A DNA stretch of 64,000 nt, from contig NZ_CP108101.1 of assembly GCF_036195325.1 (NCBI RefSeq), positions 7,378,001-7,442,000 of the forward strand, read 5' to 3'. Shown here in pieces: positions 19,554 through 27,844 of this stretch (the first letter of the stretch is position 1; each line of letters begins with the position of its first letter). The notes beneath the pieces were generated by a model. The model was not told the origin of the DNA. It saw only the letters and a program-made list of their open reading frames with translations, and made no database searches. The translations under genes were made by a program, and so were the position numbers. The stretch comes from Streptomyces sp. NBC_00234. GTDB taxonomy: Bacteria; Actinomycetota; Actinomycetes; Streptomycetales; Streptomycetaceae.

Positions 19554-20132
19554 TCAGCGGCCTTCGGAAACCAGGGGCTGACCACACGTCAGGTTCCACC
19601 GTCCGAGGCGTCCGCTGAGCTGGGTGAGCGTCAGTGGGGCGACGTCGAGGCGCCAGAACGCCGTCGCGGGCAGACCCAGCCCGTGGACGACCGCCGCGCG
19701 CACGACAGCTGGCTCGACGACGGCGAGCACCCGGCCTCTGTCCTCTCCCAGGCCGTCGAGCCAGCCGCCGACCCGCGCGCACAGCTCCGACAGGGACTCG
19801 CCGCCGTGCGGAGCGGCGGACGGGTCGGAGAGCCAGGCCGCCACGGCTTCGGGCTCGCTGTCGCTCACATCGGACAGCCGACGCCCGCGCCAGCGCCCCA
19901 GGTCCCAGTCCGCGGGAGCGGGTTCGGGCCCGGGCCGCAGGCCGAGCGCCTCGGTGGTCCGCAGACAGCGTTCGGAGCCGCCGCTGACGCACAGCTCCGC
20001 GTCCGGCACGCCCGCCGCGGCGGCGCGGGCACGCCGCACTCCGGACTCGTCGAGGGGTGCGTCCCCCTCGAACCGGGCCTCTCGCAGAGCGGCGTTCATC
20101 GCCGGCGAGACCAACATCACCCGTACCGTCAC
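19554..20132 (-). CDS. Histidine-phosphatase-fold protein with lost catalytic His (probable pseudo-phosphatase)
   Basis: A 192-aa protein with the layout of the phosphoglycerate mutase/histidine phosphatase family but with key residues missing. The N-terminal LVRHG motif reads MLVSPAMNAALREARFEG, and the second His block reads VVEPAVVRAAVVHG instead of VSHGGxIR. SERCLRTTEALGL and APHGGESLSELCARVGGWLD keep the remaining architecture. It probably cannot catalyse phosphotransfer by the normal route. The GTG at 20132 is preferred because GGAG lies just upstream; ATG 20144 is the alternative. It is divergent from the cobalamin riboswitch and CbtBA, so a role linked to cobalt/cobalamin is possible by context only. 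Confidence 0.72.
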   Translation of the reverse strand: MTVRVMLVSPAMNAALREARFEGDAPLDESGVRRARAAAAGVPDAELCVSGGSERCLRTTEALGLRPGPEPAPADWDLGRWRGRRLSDVSDSEPEAVAAWLSDPSAAPHGGESLSELCARVGGWLDGLGEDRGRVLAVVEPAVVRAAVVHGLGLPATAFWRLDVAPLTLTQLSGRLGRWNLTCGQPLVSEGR

Positions 20133-20237
20133 TTCGCTCTCCATTTTCTGAACGTGGCCTGTACAGCCCGCTACTTGCGGCGTTCGGGGGTCACCGCCAG
20201 GCCGATTGCACCATGGCGGTGCTCAGCCACAGGCGGT

Positions 20238-20350
20238 AAGGTCACGACGACCATGACGACGGTGTGACGGAAGCCGGTGAAAATCCGGCACGGTCGCGCC
20301 ACTGTGAACTCGTACCTGTACGGGAAGTCAGACCCGGCACCGTCGTCTCA
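20238..20350 (+). promoter_or_regulatory. Cobalamin riboswitch
   Basis: The conserved core GGAAGCCGGTGAAAATCCGG (from 20269), then GCGCCACTGTGA and GGAAGTCAGACCC, match the B12-box aptamer. It sits directly upstream of cbtB, whose AGGAGG ribosome site follows at about 20380. Repression of cobalt uptake by adenosylcobalamin is expected. The outer boundaries are approximate. Confidence 0.93.
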
Positions 20351-20392
20351 GGCACCACGATCGGGACGCGTGTTCCCCCAGGAGGTTCTGCC

Positions 20393-20608
20393 ATGGCACA
20401 GTCTGCTGCCGTCACCACCGGCGCACCCGCCATCACTCCCATCTCGCTGAAGGCCCTTGCACCGTGGGCTGCCTTCTTCGGCATTCTCATGCTCGTCCTG
20501 CTGTACTTCGTCGGCGCCGAGCAGGGTGCCATCTCGGTCATCGCCGGCGAAGGCGTTCACGAGTGGGTCCACGACGGCCGGCATCTGCTCGGTTTCCCCT
20601 GCCACTGA
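20393..20608 (+). CDS. cbtB: Cobalt transporter small subunit CbtB
   Basis: A 71-aa protein with one membrane helix (LAPWAAFFGILMLVLLYFVG) and a His-rich C-terminus (GVHEWVHDGRHLLGFPCH) that is the metal-binding signature of CbtB. It works with CbtA in cobalt uptake for cobalamin synthesis. An AGGAGG site lies 8 nt before the ATG. It is the first gene behind the cobalamin riboswitch and is followed 25 bp later by cbtA. Confidence 0.93.
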   Translation: MAQSAAVTTGAPAITPISLKALAPWAAFFGILMLVLLYFVGAEQGAISVIAGEGVHEWVHDGRHLLGFPCH

Positions 20609-20633
20609 GAACCGATACGCAGGGGACATTCTC

Positions 20634-21407
20634 GTGAACTCCATATCTGTCAGGGCTCTGCTCGTCCGCGGGATGCTGGCGGGCCTCGTCGCGGGCGCGC
20701 TCGCCCTCGTCGTCGCCTACTTCCTCGGCGAGTCCCAAGTGGACGCCGCCATCGCGCTGGAAGAGGCTCACCACCACGACCACGGCGGCGGCGAGGAACT
20801 CGTCAGCCGCACCATGCAGGCCACCGGCGGGCTCGCCACCGGGATCCTGGTGTTCGGCGTGGCGGTCGGCGGCATCGCCGCACTCGTCTTCTGTTACGCA
20901 CTCGGCCGCATCGGCGACTTCGGCCCCCGGGCCACGGCCGCCTTCGTAGCCGGTGGCGCGCTGCTGACGGTGTACGTCGTGCCGTTCCTGAAGTACCCGG
21001 CGAACCCGCCGGCCGTCGGCAATCCCGACACCATCGGCCAGCGCACCGGCCTCTTCTTCCTGATGGTCGCACTGAGCGTGCTGCTGGCCGTCGCCGCCGT
21101 CATCCTCGGCAAACGGCTCGCACCTCAGGTGGGCAACTGGAACGCGACGATCGCCGCGTTCGCGGGCTTCGTCCTGCTCATCGGGCTCGCCTACGCCTTC
21201 CTGCCCTCGTTCAACGAGGTCGGCAAGGACTTCCCGGCCACGCTGCTCTGGCAGTTCCGGCTGTCCACCCTCGCCATCCAGGCGACGCTGTGGACCGCCT
21301 TCGGTCTGATCTTCGGATACCTGACCGAACGCCTGCTGGAGCCGCAGACGGACCGCTCGCGCGCGGGCACGGAAGCGGCGCCCCGGACGGTGGGGGCGGT
21401 GAGCTGA
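20634..21407 (+). CDS. cbtA: Cobalt transporter subunit CbtA
   Basis: A polytopic membrane protein (257 aa) with about six hydrophobic segments, for example LLVRGMLAGLVAGALALVVA, GILVFGVAVGGIAALVFCYA and FLMVALSVLLAVAAVILG. A metal-binding loop HHHDHGGGEE follows the first helix, as in CbtA. The GTG start at 20634 has AGGGGA upstream. It forms an operon with cbtB under the cobalamin riboswitch and ends before a perfect 18-bp hairpin. Confidence 0.92.
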   Translation: MNSISVRALLVRGMLAGLVAGALALVVAYFLGESQVDAAIALEEAHHHDHGGGEELVSRTMQATGGLATGILVFGVAVGGIAALVFCYALGRIGDFGPRATAAFVAGGALLTVYVVPFLKYPANPPAVGNPDTIGQRTGLFFLMVALSVLLAVAAVILGKRLAPQVGNWNATIAAFAGFVLLIGLAYAFLPSFNEVGKDFPATLLWQFRLSTLAIQATLWTAFGLIFGYLTERLLEPQTDRSRAGTEAAPRTVGAVS

Positions 21408-21464
21408 GCGGTGGCCGTGACCGGTCTGCCGGTCCCATGACACCCTGACTGATCCGTCCGACCC

Positions 21465-21505
21465 ACGACGCGACCCGCCGGACACCCTCCGGCGGGTCGC
21501 GTCGT
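21465..21505. terminator. Perfect 18-bp hairpin terminator after cbtA
   Basis: ACGACGCGACCCGCCGGA (21465-21482) pairs perfectly with 21488-21505 around a 5-nt loop. It lies between the convergent cbtA and GNAT genes. Confidence 0.85.
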
Positions 21506-21548
21506 CGCGTCCCGCCGAAGTGCGTTCCCGGGGCAGCATCCGGTGGGT

Positions 21549-22052
21549 CTATGACTCCTCGTCGGTCCAGTCGACGAGGTAGTGGTGCAACTGATCGTCC
21601 ACGCCGACGAGCCGCATCCCCGCGGCGGTCATGACGCGGTGCGACCCGGTGTTGTCGAGGTTGGCGTCACCCTTCACGGACGTGGCGCCCTGCGCGCGGG
21701 CGAACTCCAGCAGGGCGCGAAGCGCCTCGGAGGCGTACCCGTTCCCCCGGGCCGCGGGGACCACGCTGTAGCCGATGGTCACCTGGCCCTCCTCGTCGGG
21801 TGCGCCGTGGAATCCCATCCCGCCGATCGCCTGTCCGTCCTCCCGCCGCCTGATCTCGAAGGCGCCGAACGGCCGGGGGTCACCGACCGTCTCGCACGTG
21901 CGCACGTAGCGCCCGGCGCCGAACCTGTCGCCTTCGTCTGGGTACCCGGGGGCCCACAGGGCGTCGGGCGCCGGTCGGCCCGCCACCAGGTCAGCAGCTT
22001 CGGCCGGGCTCATCGGGTGCAGTGCCAGGCGTGTTGTCACAAGGTCATCCAT
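21549..22052 (-). CDS. GNAT-family N-acetyltransferase
   Basis: A 167-aa acetyl-CoA-dependent transferase. The GNAT core is seen as EGQVTIGYSVVPAARGNGYA followed by SEALRALLEFARAQGA, the R/Q-x-x-G-x-G/A acetyl-CoA loop being ARGNGYA, and then DNTGSHRVMTAAGM. The RimJ/RimL-like start (DDLVTTRLALHPMSP) suggests protein N-terminal or small-molecule acetylation. The substrate is unknown. Confidence 0.88.
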   Translation of the reverse strand: MDDLVTTRLALHPMSPAEAADLVAGRPAPDALWAPGYPDEGDRFGAGRYVRTCETVGDPRPFGAFEIRRREDGQAIGGMGFHGAPDEEGQVTIGYSVVPAARGNGYASEALRALLEFARAQGATSVKGDANLDNTGSHRVMTAAGMRLVGVDDQLHHYLVDWTDEES

Positions 22053-22108
22053 GAACGCGGAGTATTCACGGGGTACGGGCCGAGCGCACCCGAATATGCC
22101 CCAGGAGG

Positions 22109-22178
22109 GTTAGCGCTGATAGTAGCGACGCTACGGATGGCGGGTAGCGGTGCTATTCGTTTGGTGTTAGCGTTGATA
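22109..22178 (+). promoter_or_regulatory. Promoter region with an array of TAGCG palindromes upstream of the SDR gene
   Basis: The 13-bp direct repeats GTTAGCGCTGATA (22109-22121) and GTTAGCGTTGATA (22166-22178) flank two 11-bp palindromes, TAGCGACGCTA (22123-22133) and TAGCGGTGCTA (22145-22155). The palindrome centres are 22 bp apart, i.e. two helix turns. The last repeat merges into GATATA, a possible -10. This looks like a multi-site operator, plausibly for the TetR-type regulator at 23227. Confidence 0.6.
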
Positions 22179-22224
22179 TATCGGGTTGGTCCGAACCGCC
22201 GGCCCCTCCATGAGGAGCAATGCC

Positions 22225-22974
22225 ATGAGCGAGCACAACGCCCCCAGCCGCCGCCGGGTCGCCGTCGTCATGGGAGGCTCCCGCGGCATCGGCCGCGAGA
22301 GCGCCGAACGGCTGGCGGCGGACGGATTCGCGGTCGTCGTCAACTACGTGGGCCGGCGCACCGAGGCCGAAGCCGCGGTCGCCGCCATCGTCGCCGCGGG
22401 GGGAGAGGCCCTCGCACACCGCGCGGACGTGGCCGACGAGGTCGCTGTCTCCGCCCTCTTCGACGCGGCCGAGGACGCCTTCGGGGGAGTCGACGTGGTC
22501 GTCCACGCCGCAGGCGTGATGACGCTGGCCCCCCTGGTGGACACGGACCTGGACGCGCTGGACCGGATGCACCGCACCAACATCCGCGGCACCTTCGTCG
22601 TCGATCAGCAGGCCGCCCGCCGCCTGCGCGAGGGCGGAGCGATCATCAACTTCTCCAGTTCCGTGCTGTCGCTGTCCCTCCCCGGCTACAGCGCCTACGC
22701 GGCTACGAAGGGTGCCGTCGAGGCCATGACGCTGATCCTGGCCCGCGAGCTGCGCGGCCGGGACATCACGGTCAACGCGGTCGCGCCCGGACCGACGGCG
22801 ACGGCCCTGTTCCTGGACGGCAAGGACGAGGAGACCGTGGCGAGGATGGCGGCCCAGCCGCCGCTGGAGCGCCTCGGTACGCCACAGGACATCGCGGAAG
22901 TCGTTTCCTTCCTCGCGGGCCCTGCCCGCTGGGTCAACGGCCAGGTCGTCCGCGCCAACGGCGGCATCGTCTGA
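22225..22974 (+). CDS. Short-chain dehydrogenase/reductase (SDR)
   Basis: Classical SDR (249 aa) using NAD(P)H. The cofactor motif GGSRGIG is near residue 18, NNAG-equivalent HAAGV is present, the catalytic Ser lies in NFSSSVLSLS, and YSAYAATKGAVEAM gives the YxxxK pair. The C-terminal WVNGQVVRANGG is typical of 3-oxoacyl-reductase-like SDRs. The ATG at 22225 is preferred because TGAGGAGC lies just upstream. The substrate is unknown. It leads a likely operon with the 40-aa ORF and the TetR regulator. Confidence 0.93.
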   Translation: MSEHNAPSRRRVAVVMGGSRGIGRESAERLAADGFAVVVNYVGRRTEAEAAVAAIVAAGGEALAHRADVADEVAVSALFDAAEDAFGGVDVVVHAAGVMTLAPLVDTDLDALDRMHRTNIRGTFVVDQQAARRLREGGAIINFSSSVLSLSLPGYSAYAATKGAVEAMTLILARELRGRDITVNAVAPGPTATALFLDGKDEETVARMAAQPPLERLGTPQDIAEVVSFLAGPARWVNGQVVRANGGIV

Positions 22975-23069
22975 GGCGATCCACCTCGTGCGACGGCACC
23001 TGTTCCACCGGCGTCGCCCACTCCGGCGCCCCCTTCGCTTCATCGAGCCACCGGCAGAGGAGCACGGCC

Positions 23070-23192
23070 ATGACTGTCGACCCCGCCGACGACGGCAGCG
23101 TGGCGGTCGGCGCCGTCGCCGCCCGTATGCGCACCGAGTTCCTCACCCGCATCGGCCTCGACGACCTCCTGACCACCCGTGCCGGCGTCTGA
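23070..23192 (+). CDS. Small ORF, 40 aa
   Basis: The frame is MTVDPADDGSVAVGAVAARM followed by RTEFLTRIGLDDLLTTRAGV. It is preceded by a convincing GAGGAGC ribosome site about 7 nt before the ATG. It lies between the SDR gene and the TetR regulator on the same strand. It could be a genuine small protein or the surviving N-terminus of a lost enzyme. No family was recognised. Confidence 0.4.
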   Translation: MTVDPADDGSVAVGAVAARMRTEFLTRIGLDDLLTTRAGV

Positions 23193-23226
23193 ACTGCGCC
23201 GGGCGCCGCTTGATAGCGTCCGTCCG

Positions 23227-23961
23227 ATGAGTACACGAGAGCGCATTCTCGAGGTGGCGGCCGGGCTGGTCGCGGAGTCCCCGGACGGCGACGTCTCCAC
23301 GCGTGCCGTGTGTGAGGCCGCACAGGTGGGCGCACCCGCCCTGTACCGGCACTTCGGGGACAAGGAAGGTCTGCTGTCGGCCGTTGTCGACCACGGCTTC
23401 GATGCGTACCTCGCGACCAAAAGGGAACGCGGCGAGTCCACGGACCCGGTGGCGGATCTCCGCAACGGCTGGGACAGCCACGTGGACTTCGCTCTGCGCA
23501 ACCCGAATCTGTACCGCCTGATGAACTCGCCCGCGATGCGCACCCCGCCCGCGTCGGCGCTCGAATCGCACCGGATTCTCACCCGGGACCTGGAGCGCGC
23601 GGCGGAACGGGGAAGGCTGCTGGTCACCCCCGAACTGGCCGCCCAGATGATCATGTCGGCCAACGTGGGCGTGGCGCTCATGCTGGTGGCCCGCCCGGCG
23701 ACCTTCTCCGACCACTCGGTATCGCGGCGGGTCCGTGACGCCGTGCACGCCTCGGTCCTCACACCCGACCCGACCGACGGCGACGCGTCGGACACGGCGG
23801 TCTCCGCAGCGGCGGTCCCGTCCACCGCGGCCACCTTGAGCGCCTTGCTGCGAAAGTCCCACGGGGCGGGGCTCAGTACGGCCGAGGCGGCCCTGATGAC
23901 GGAATGGCTGGACCGGGTCTCGAACGCGCCGGGAGGCCCGGAGCCGAAGCCCCGGGCCTGA
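23227..23961 (+). CDS. TetR-family transcriptional regulator
   Basis: A 244-aa regulator. Its N-terminal helix-turn-helix reads STRERILEVAAGLVAESPDG, then VSTRAVCEAAQVGAPALYRH and FGDKEGLLSAVVDHGFDAYL. The rest is a helical ligand-binding domain. The ATG at 23227 directly follows a TGATAG-like box without a Shine-Dalgarno, so the transcript may be leaderless. It is co-directional with the SDR gene and a natural candidate to bind the TAGCG palindrome array upstream of that gene. Confidence 0.9.
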   Translation: MSTRERILEVAAGLVAESPDGDVSTRAVCEAAQVGAPALYRHFGDKEGLLSAVVDHGFDAYLATKRERGESTDPVADLRNGWDSHVDFALRNPNLYRLMNSPAMRTPPASALESHRILTRDLERAAERGRLLVTPELAAQMIMSANVGVALMLVARPATFSDHSVSRRVRDAVHASVLTPDPTDGDASDTAVSAAAVPSTAATLSALLRKSHGAGLSTAEAALMTEWLDRVSNAPGGPEPKPRA

Positions 23962-23980
23962 TCTCACGGGCGCTGCGCCG

Positions 23981-24334
23981 CTACGGCGCGTCCGGCCCGA
24001 AATCCCCGGTCAGTGCCGCCGCCATCCGCAGGTGGGGGACCGCCTCCGCGTGCCGCCCCTGCCGCTCCAGGGTGCGGCCCAGCATCAGCTGCGCGTAGTC
24101 CTCCACGGGGTCGCGCTCCAGGACGGCGCGGAGCTCCGTCTCGGCCTTGCCGAGGCGCGCCGAGTGGTAGTAGGCGCGGGCCAGCAGCAGCCGCGGCGCG
24201 ACCTGCTCCGGCACTTCCTCGACCAGTCCGCCCAGGATCCGGGCGGCGGTCAGGTACTCCTTGGCGTCGAAGAACATCTGCGCCCGGTCCCAGCGGTCGG
24301 CTGCCGTACCGAACTCGTAATAGGTGTCGCTCAC
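23981..24334 (-). CDS. Tetratricopeptide-repeat protein
   Basis: A 117-aa soluble protein made of about two to three TPR units: DRAQMFFDAKEYLTAARILG, VAPRLLLARAYYHSARLGKA and ETELRAVLERDPVEDYAQLM, with LGRTLERQGRHAEAVPHLR. Such repeats mediate protein contacts. It is divergent from the pirin gene and shares its promoter region; a functional link is possible but not shown. Confidence 0.85.
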   Translation of the reverse strand: MSDTYYEFGTAADRWDRAQMFFDAKEYLTAARILGGLVEEVPEQVAPRLLLARAYYHSARLGKAETELRAVLERDPVEDYAQLMLGRTLERQGRHAEAVPHLRMAAALTGDFGPDAP

Positions 24335-24400
24335 TTGTCCTCCTTGGCCGGACGCTCGGCGGACCGGTTCCGCTGTCCTCGCGGTGATCCGTACGGTTGC

Positions 24401-24423
24401 TTCAACACAGCATAATGGTTGAA
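24401..24423. promoter_or_regulatory. Inverted repeat in TPR/pirin divergent promoter
   Basis: TTCAAC (24401-24406) and GTTGAA (24418-24423) form an inverted repeat with an 11-bp spacer in an unusually AT-rich patch; TAAAAT follows at 24432. It is a candidate operator for the divergent pair. Confidence 0.4.
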
Positions 24424-24488
24424 CATTCCACTAAAATTTCGGCGTGGGGACCGGCGCTCCGGGTCCCCGCGGGAATAGGTTGAGCGCC

Positions 24489-25454
24489 ATGAGCAATCTC
24501 GATCGCCAGGCCACCCCCTCCGTGTGCGGAGGACGGGGCTTCGTCGTCGCCGAGCCGGTACGTGAACTACTCGCCCCTCGCCGTGTCCGGCTGGGTGAAT
24601 CCACCGAGGTGCGCAGGCTGCTGCCGAATCTGGGACGCCGCATGGTGGGCGCGTGGGCCTTCGTGGACCACTACGGTCCCGACGACATCGCCGACGAGCC
24701 GGGCATGCAGGTGCCGCCCCACCCGCACATGGGGCTGCAGACGGTCAGCTGGCTCCATGACGGCGAGGTCCTGCACCGCGACAGCGTGGGCAGCCTCCGG
24801 ACGATTCGCCCGCGCGAACTGGGTCTCATGACCTCCGGCAAGGCGATCAGCCACTCCGAGGAGAGCCCGAAGCCGCACGCCAGGTTTCTGCACGGCGCCC
24901 AGCTCTGGGTGGCCCTGCCCGACGCGCATCGGAACGTCGATCCGCACTTCCAGCACCACACCGACCTGCCCACCGTCGTCGCACCCGGTCTCGTCGCCAC
25001 GGTGATCCTCGGGGAACTCGACGGCGCGGCGTCGCCCGGCACCGCGTACACCCCGATCGTCGGCGCCGACCTGGCCCTGACGAGCGGCGCCGAGGCCCGG
25101 GTGCCCCTCGACCCCGACTTCGAGTACGCCGTCCTGTCGATGTCCGGCGAGGCGGAGGTCGACGGCGTCCCCGTCCTGCCCGGCTCGATGCTCTACCTCG
25201 GCTGCGGCCGCACCGAACTCCCCCTGCGCGCCCTCTCGGACGCCGGCCTCATGCTGCTCGGCGGTGAGCCGTTCGAGGAGGAGATCGTCATGTGGTGGAA
25301 CTTCGTCGGGCGTTCGCACGAGGAGATCGAGCAGGCGCGTTCGGACTGGATGGCCGGCGATCGTTTCGGGGAAGTCCATGGCTACGACGGAGACCGGCTG
25401 GCCGCCCCCGACATGCCGCCTGTGGCACTGAAGCCGCGGGGAAGGGTGCGCTGA
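24489..25454 (+). CDS. Pirin-family protein
   Basis: Bicupin iron protein (321 aa). The N-terminal cupin has the pirin metal motif PHPHMGLQTVSWLHDGEVLH and the later HSEES ligand block (GKAISHSEESPK). The N-terminal RRLLPNLGRRMVGAWAFVDH and FGEVHGYDGDRLAAP segments are typical. Pirins can act as quercetinases or redox-sensing cofactors; the exact role here is unknown. The last 75 bp are echoed twice further downstream (28735 and 30651), suggesting past rearrangement at this 3' end. Confidence 0.92.
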   Translation: MSNLDRQATPSVCGGRGFVVAEPVRELLAPRRVRLGESTEVRRLLPNLGRRMVGAWAFVDHYGPDDIADEPGMQVPPHPHMGLQTVSWLHDGEVLHRDSVGSLRTIRPRELGLMTSGKAISHSEESPKPHARFLHGAQLWVALPDAHRNVDPHFQHHTDLPTVVAPGLVATVILGELDGAASPGTAYTPIVGADLALTSGAEARVPLDPDFEYAVLSMSGEAEVDGVPVLPGSMLYLGCGRTELPLRALSDAGLMLLGGEPFEEEIVMWWNFVGRSHEEIEQARSDWMAGDRFGEVHGYDGDRLAAPDMPPVALKPRGRVR

Positions 25455-26123
25455 ACTGCACTGATGTGGCGGGGACCGGCTGCGCTCCTGGTCGCGGCAG
25501 CTCGGTCCCATGCCCAGAAGCGGAATCGGTCCAGCACTTCTCCGGAAGCTTCCGCCGCACGTGCCCGGGATTCCAAAGTGTGGTCGTGTGCGAGCAGCTT
25601 TAGTGGACCTAATGCTGACCCCATGCCGACTTTTCTGATGGGGCGTCATGCCCCGGCGCGCATTCGGAACACTGTTGATTCTGGTCGGGGCCGGCCTGGG
25701 CATCGGGGATACGTGACCAGGGGGCGCGCTCGAAGGGAGGGTGCGGTGGTGCCGCCGTGGCCTGTGGCTTAACCTCGATCGCTCATGAGTCCTCGTCGGT
25801 GTGCTGACGGGGACTCTGTGTTTGCGCGGTGCGTTCTCTTCGGGGTTGGGGCAGGTTGAGGGCCCGGTTGTCGCGTCGGGTGGGCGCCGGGTTCCACTTC
25901 ACCGGTGTGGCGCGGCGGTGACGCAGTTCGAGGTTCCCGACGCGAGCGGCCCTGCCGCGAAGCACCCCTGCGCATGTAGCAAGATGAGCGAGCCCCGCCG
26001 GTCAACGACTCGTCGTTACGGCGGGCCCCGCACATCCCGGACTCGAGCAGCAGGTGGCAGCAAGGTGACGACACATCACATATCAGGCGTACGCCCCCTT
26101 TCCGGCGCGACGGCAGGCACCTG
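25455..26123. other. 669-bp non-coding stretch, possible relic DNA
   Basis: No frame with normal Streptomyces codon bias was found. GC is lower and codon-position bias weaker than in flanking genes. A short minus-strand frame (25783-25965) containing ELRHRRATPVKW and PTRRDNRALNLPQPRR faintly recalls a transposase C-terminus, but this is a weak impression. It may be decayed mobile DNA next to the pirin 3' end. Confidence 0.35.
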
Positions 26124-27197
26124 GTGACCCGGGACCTCACGCTTCACGGCTGGATCGTCGCGGGCGTCTGGGTGGCCGTCGGGCTCGCGGCGGGCGTCTT
26201 GTTGCGCATCCTCCTGCGCTGGCTGAGCAAGCACGCGACCCGTACCCGGTGGAGCGGGGACGACGTCCTCGTCGACGCGCTGCGCGCGCTGGTGCCGATC
26301 GCGGCGCTCGCGGCCGGAGTAGCGGCCGCCGCGGCGGCGCTGCCGCTGACCGGCCGGGTCAACAACGCCGTCAACGAGATCCTGACGGTCCTGCTCATCC
26401 TCGCCGCGACCATCACCGCGGCACGCGTGATCACCGGCCTGGTGCGGGCGGTCACGCAGTCCCGTTCCGGTGTCGCCGGATCGGCCACGATCTTCGTCAA
26501 CATCACCCGCGTCGTCGTCCTGGCCATAGGCTGCCTGGTCGTTCTGCAGACCCTGGGCATCTCCATAGCTCCGCTGCTCACCGCCCTCGGTGTCGGCGGT
26601 CTCGCGGTCGCCCTGGCTCTCCAGGACACGCTCGCCAATCTCTTCGCGGGCATCCACATCCTCGCCTCGAAGACGATCCAGCCCGGCGACTACATCCGTC
26701 TCACCAGCGGGGAGGAGGGTTACGTCGTCGACATCAACTGGCGCAACACCGTCGTACGCAACCTCTCCAACAACCTCGTCATCATCCCGAACGACCAGCT
26801 ATCCAGCACCAACATGACCAACTTCAGCCGCCCGGAACAGGAGATGACCCTCACCGTGCAGGTCGGCGTCGGCTATGACAGCGACCTGGAGCACGTGGAG
26901 CGCGTCACCGCCGAGATCGTGACCGAGGTCATGACGGAGGTCGAAGGCGCGGTGCCCGAGCACGAACCCGCCGTCCGCTTCCACACGTTCGGGGACTCAC
27001 GGATCAGCTTCACCGTAATCCTGGGCGTGGGTGAGTTCAGCGACCAATACCGGATCAAGCACGAGTTCATCAAGCGGCTGCACAAGCGCTACCGCGTGGA
27101 GGGCATCCGCATTCCCTCCCCGGCGCGTACCGTCGCCCTCCAGCAGAACGGCGTGGCGATTCCCCCGCAACGCGACGGATCCCTTTCGATCCCGTAG
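26124..27197 (+). CDS. MscS-family mechanosensitive ion channel
   Basis: A 357-aa membrane channel that opens on membrane tension to release solutes during osmotic downshock. There are about four N-terminal membrane helices (for example GWIVAGVWVAVGLAAGVLLR, EILTVLLILAATITAARVIT and FVNITRVVVLAIGCLVVLQT). Next comes the pore-lining region LLTALGVGGLAVALALQDTL with the family NLFAGIHILASK, and then the MscS beta domain (GDYIRLTSGEEGYVVDINWR and NNLVIIPNDQLSS). The start is GTG 26124. Confidence 0.92.
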   Translation: MTRDLTLHGWIVAGVWVAVGLAAGVLLRILLRWLSKHATRTRWSGDDVLVDALRALVPIAALAAGVAAAAAALPLTGRVNNAVNEILTVLLILAATITAARVITGLVRAVTQSRSGVAGSATIFVNITRVVVLAIGCLVVLQTLGISIAPLLTALGVGGLAVALALQDTLANLFAGIHILASKTIQPGDYIRLTSGEEGYVVDINWRNTVVRNLSNNLVIIPNDQLSSTNMTNFSRPEQEMTLTVQVGVGYDSDLEHVERVTAEIVTEVMTEVEGAVPEHEPAVRFHTFGDSRISFTVILGVGEFSDQYRIKHEFIKRLHKRYRVEGIRIPSPARTVALQQNGVAIPPQRDGSLSIP

Positions 27198-27217
27198 AAC
27201 ATCGTGGCGGGGCAGTC

Positions 27218-27463
27218 CTACCGAGGCCGCCCTCTGCCTACCTTGTGGTCGAACGCGCTCATTCGCCGGTTCTCGAGCGCGGGGAACAGGTGATGTTCCA
27301 ACAGGGAGTCGAGCTGTCGTAGAGACCCCGGCCCCAAGTCCCTTTGCCCGACCTTCCACGCGGCGGCATACTCTCTGAACTGCATTGCCCCGTACTTCGC
27401 CACACGCTCGGCCTTCGCTTGGTTGCGAGGGGCCCCCTTCTTCGCTTTGTAGACATCGGTCAT
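27218..27463 (-). pseudogene. Truncated tyrosine recombinase (integrase) N-terminal fragment
   Basis: About 80 residues resemble the SAM-like core-binding N-terminal domain of actinobacterial phage/ICE integrases: AERVAKYGAMQFREYAAAWK, VGQRDLGPGSLRQLDSLLEH and HLFPALENRRMSAFDHKV. The frame then stops after a few unrelated residues. The catalytic domain (R-H-R-Y) is absent from the window, so this is a relic. It marks past integration of a mobile element in this stretch. Confidence 0.65.
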
Positions 27464-27595
27464 CATCGAGGGCGAGTCCGGTGTGGTCGTCGTGGACCCC
27501 CTGACAAGAAAGGAGGTCGCCGCCGCCCTGGACCTGTACCGCCGCAACCGCGGGGAGCGCCCGGTCAAGGCCGTGACCGCCGGGGACAGAGGCCA

Positions 27596-27759
27596 CTGGA
27601 GGTGGGCTGCGGTACGGGCAGGCGACGCGCTCGCGAGCAGCGCTCGGTGGCTCAGTGACTGCCGTCGAGCCTGGGGCGGACATGGCCGCACTGGCTCGCC
27701 ACCGGATCGCTTCCTTCCGTAACGTCGAAGTCGAGACGTCGACGTTTGAGGAGCGGGAC
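27596..27759 (+). pseudogene. Frameshifted SAM-methyltransferase fragment
   Basis: PLEVGCGTG (motif I of class I methyltransferases) is encoded at 27593-27619. After a one-base frameshift the match continues in another frame as ATRSRAALGGSVTAVEPGAD, then MAALARHRIASFRNVEVETS and TFEERD, which is the expected motif I-II spacing. Both N- and C-terminal parts are missing. It is next to the integrase relic, consistent with decayed mobile DNA. Confidence 0.6.
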
Positions 27760-27844
27760 ACCCGCGGTCGACGGGTCGGGGCTGGCACAGCGCTCCACTT
27801 GGCCCTTCGGAGACTCGGCCGTCTCGGCCGGCTCCACGGCTTGG

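Noticed and set aside
25783..25965. Minus-strand frame resembling a transposase C-terminus
   Set aside because: The resemblance is too weak to call; mentioned only within the non-coding entry.
27483..27722. Plus-strand frame beginning VVVDPLTRKEVAAALDLYRR as a small gene
   Set aside because: It overlaps the methyltransferase relic in another frame, has no recognised family, and lies in decayed DNA.
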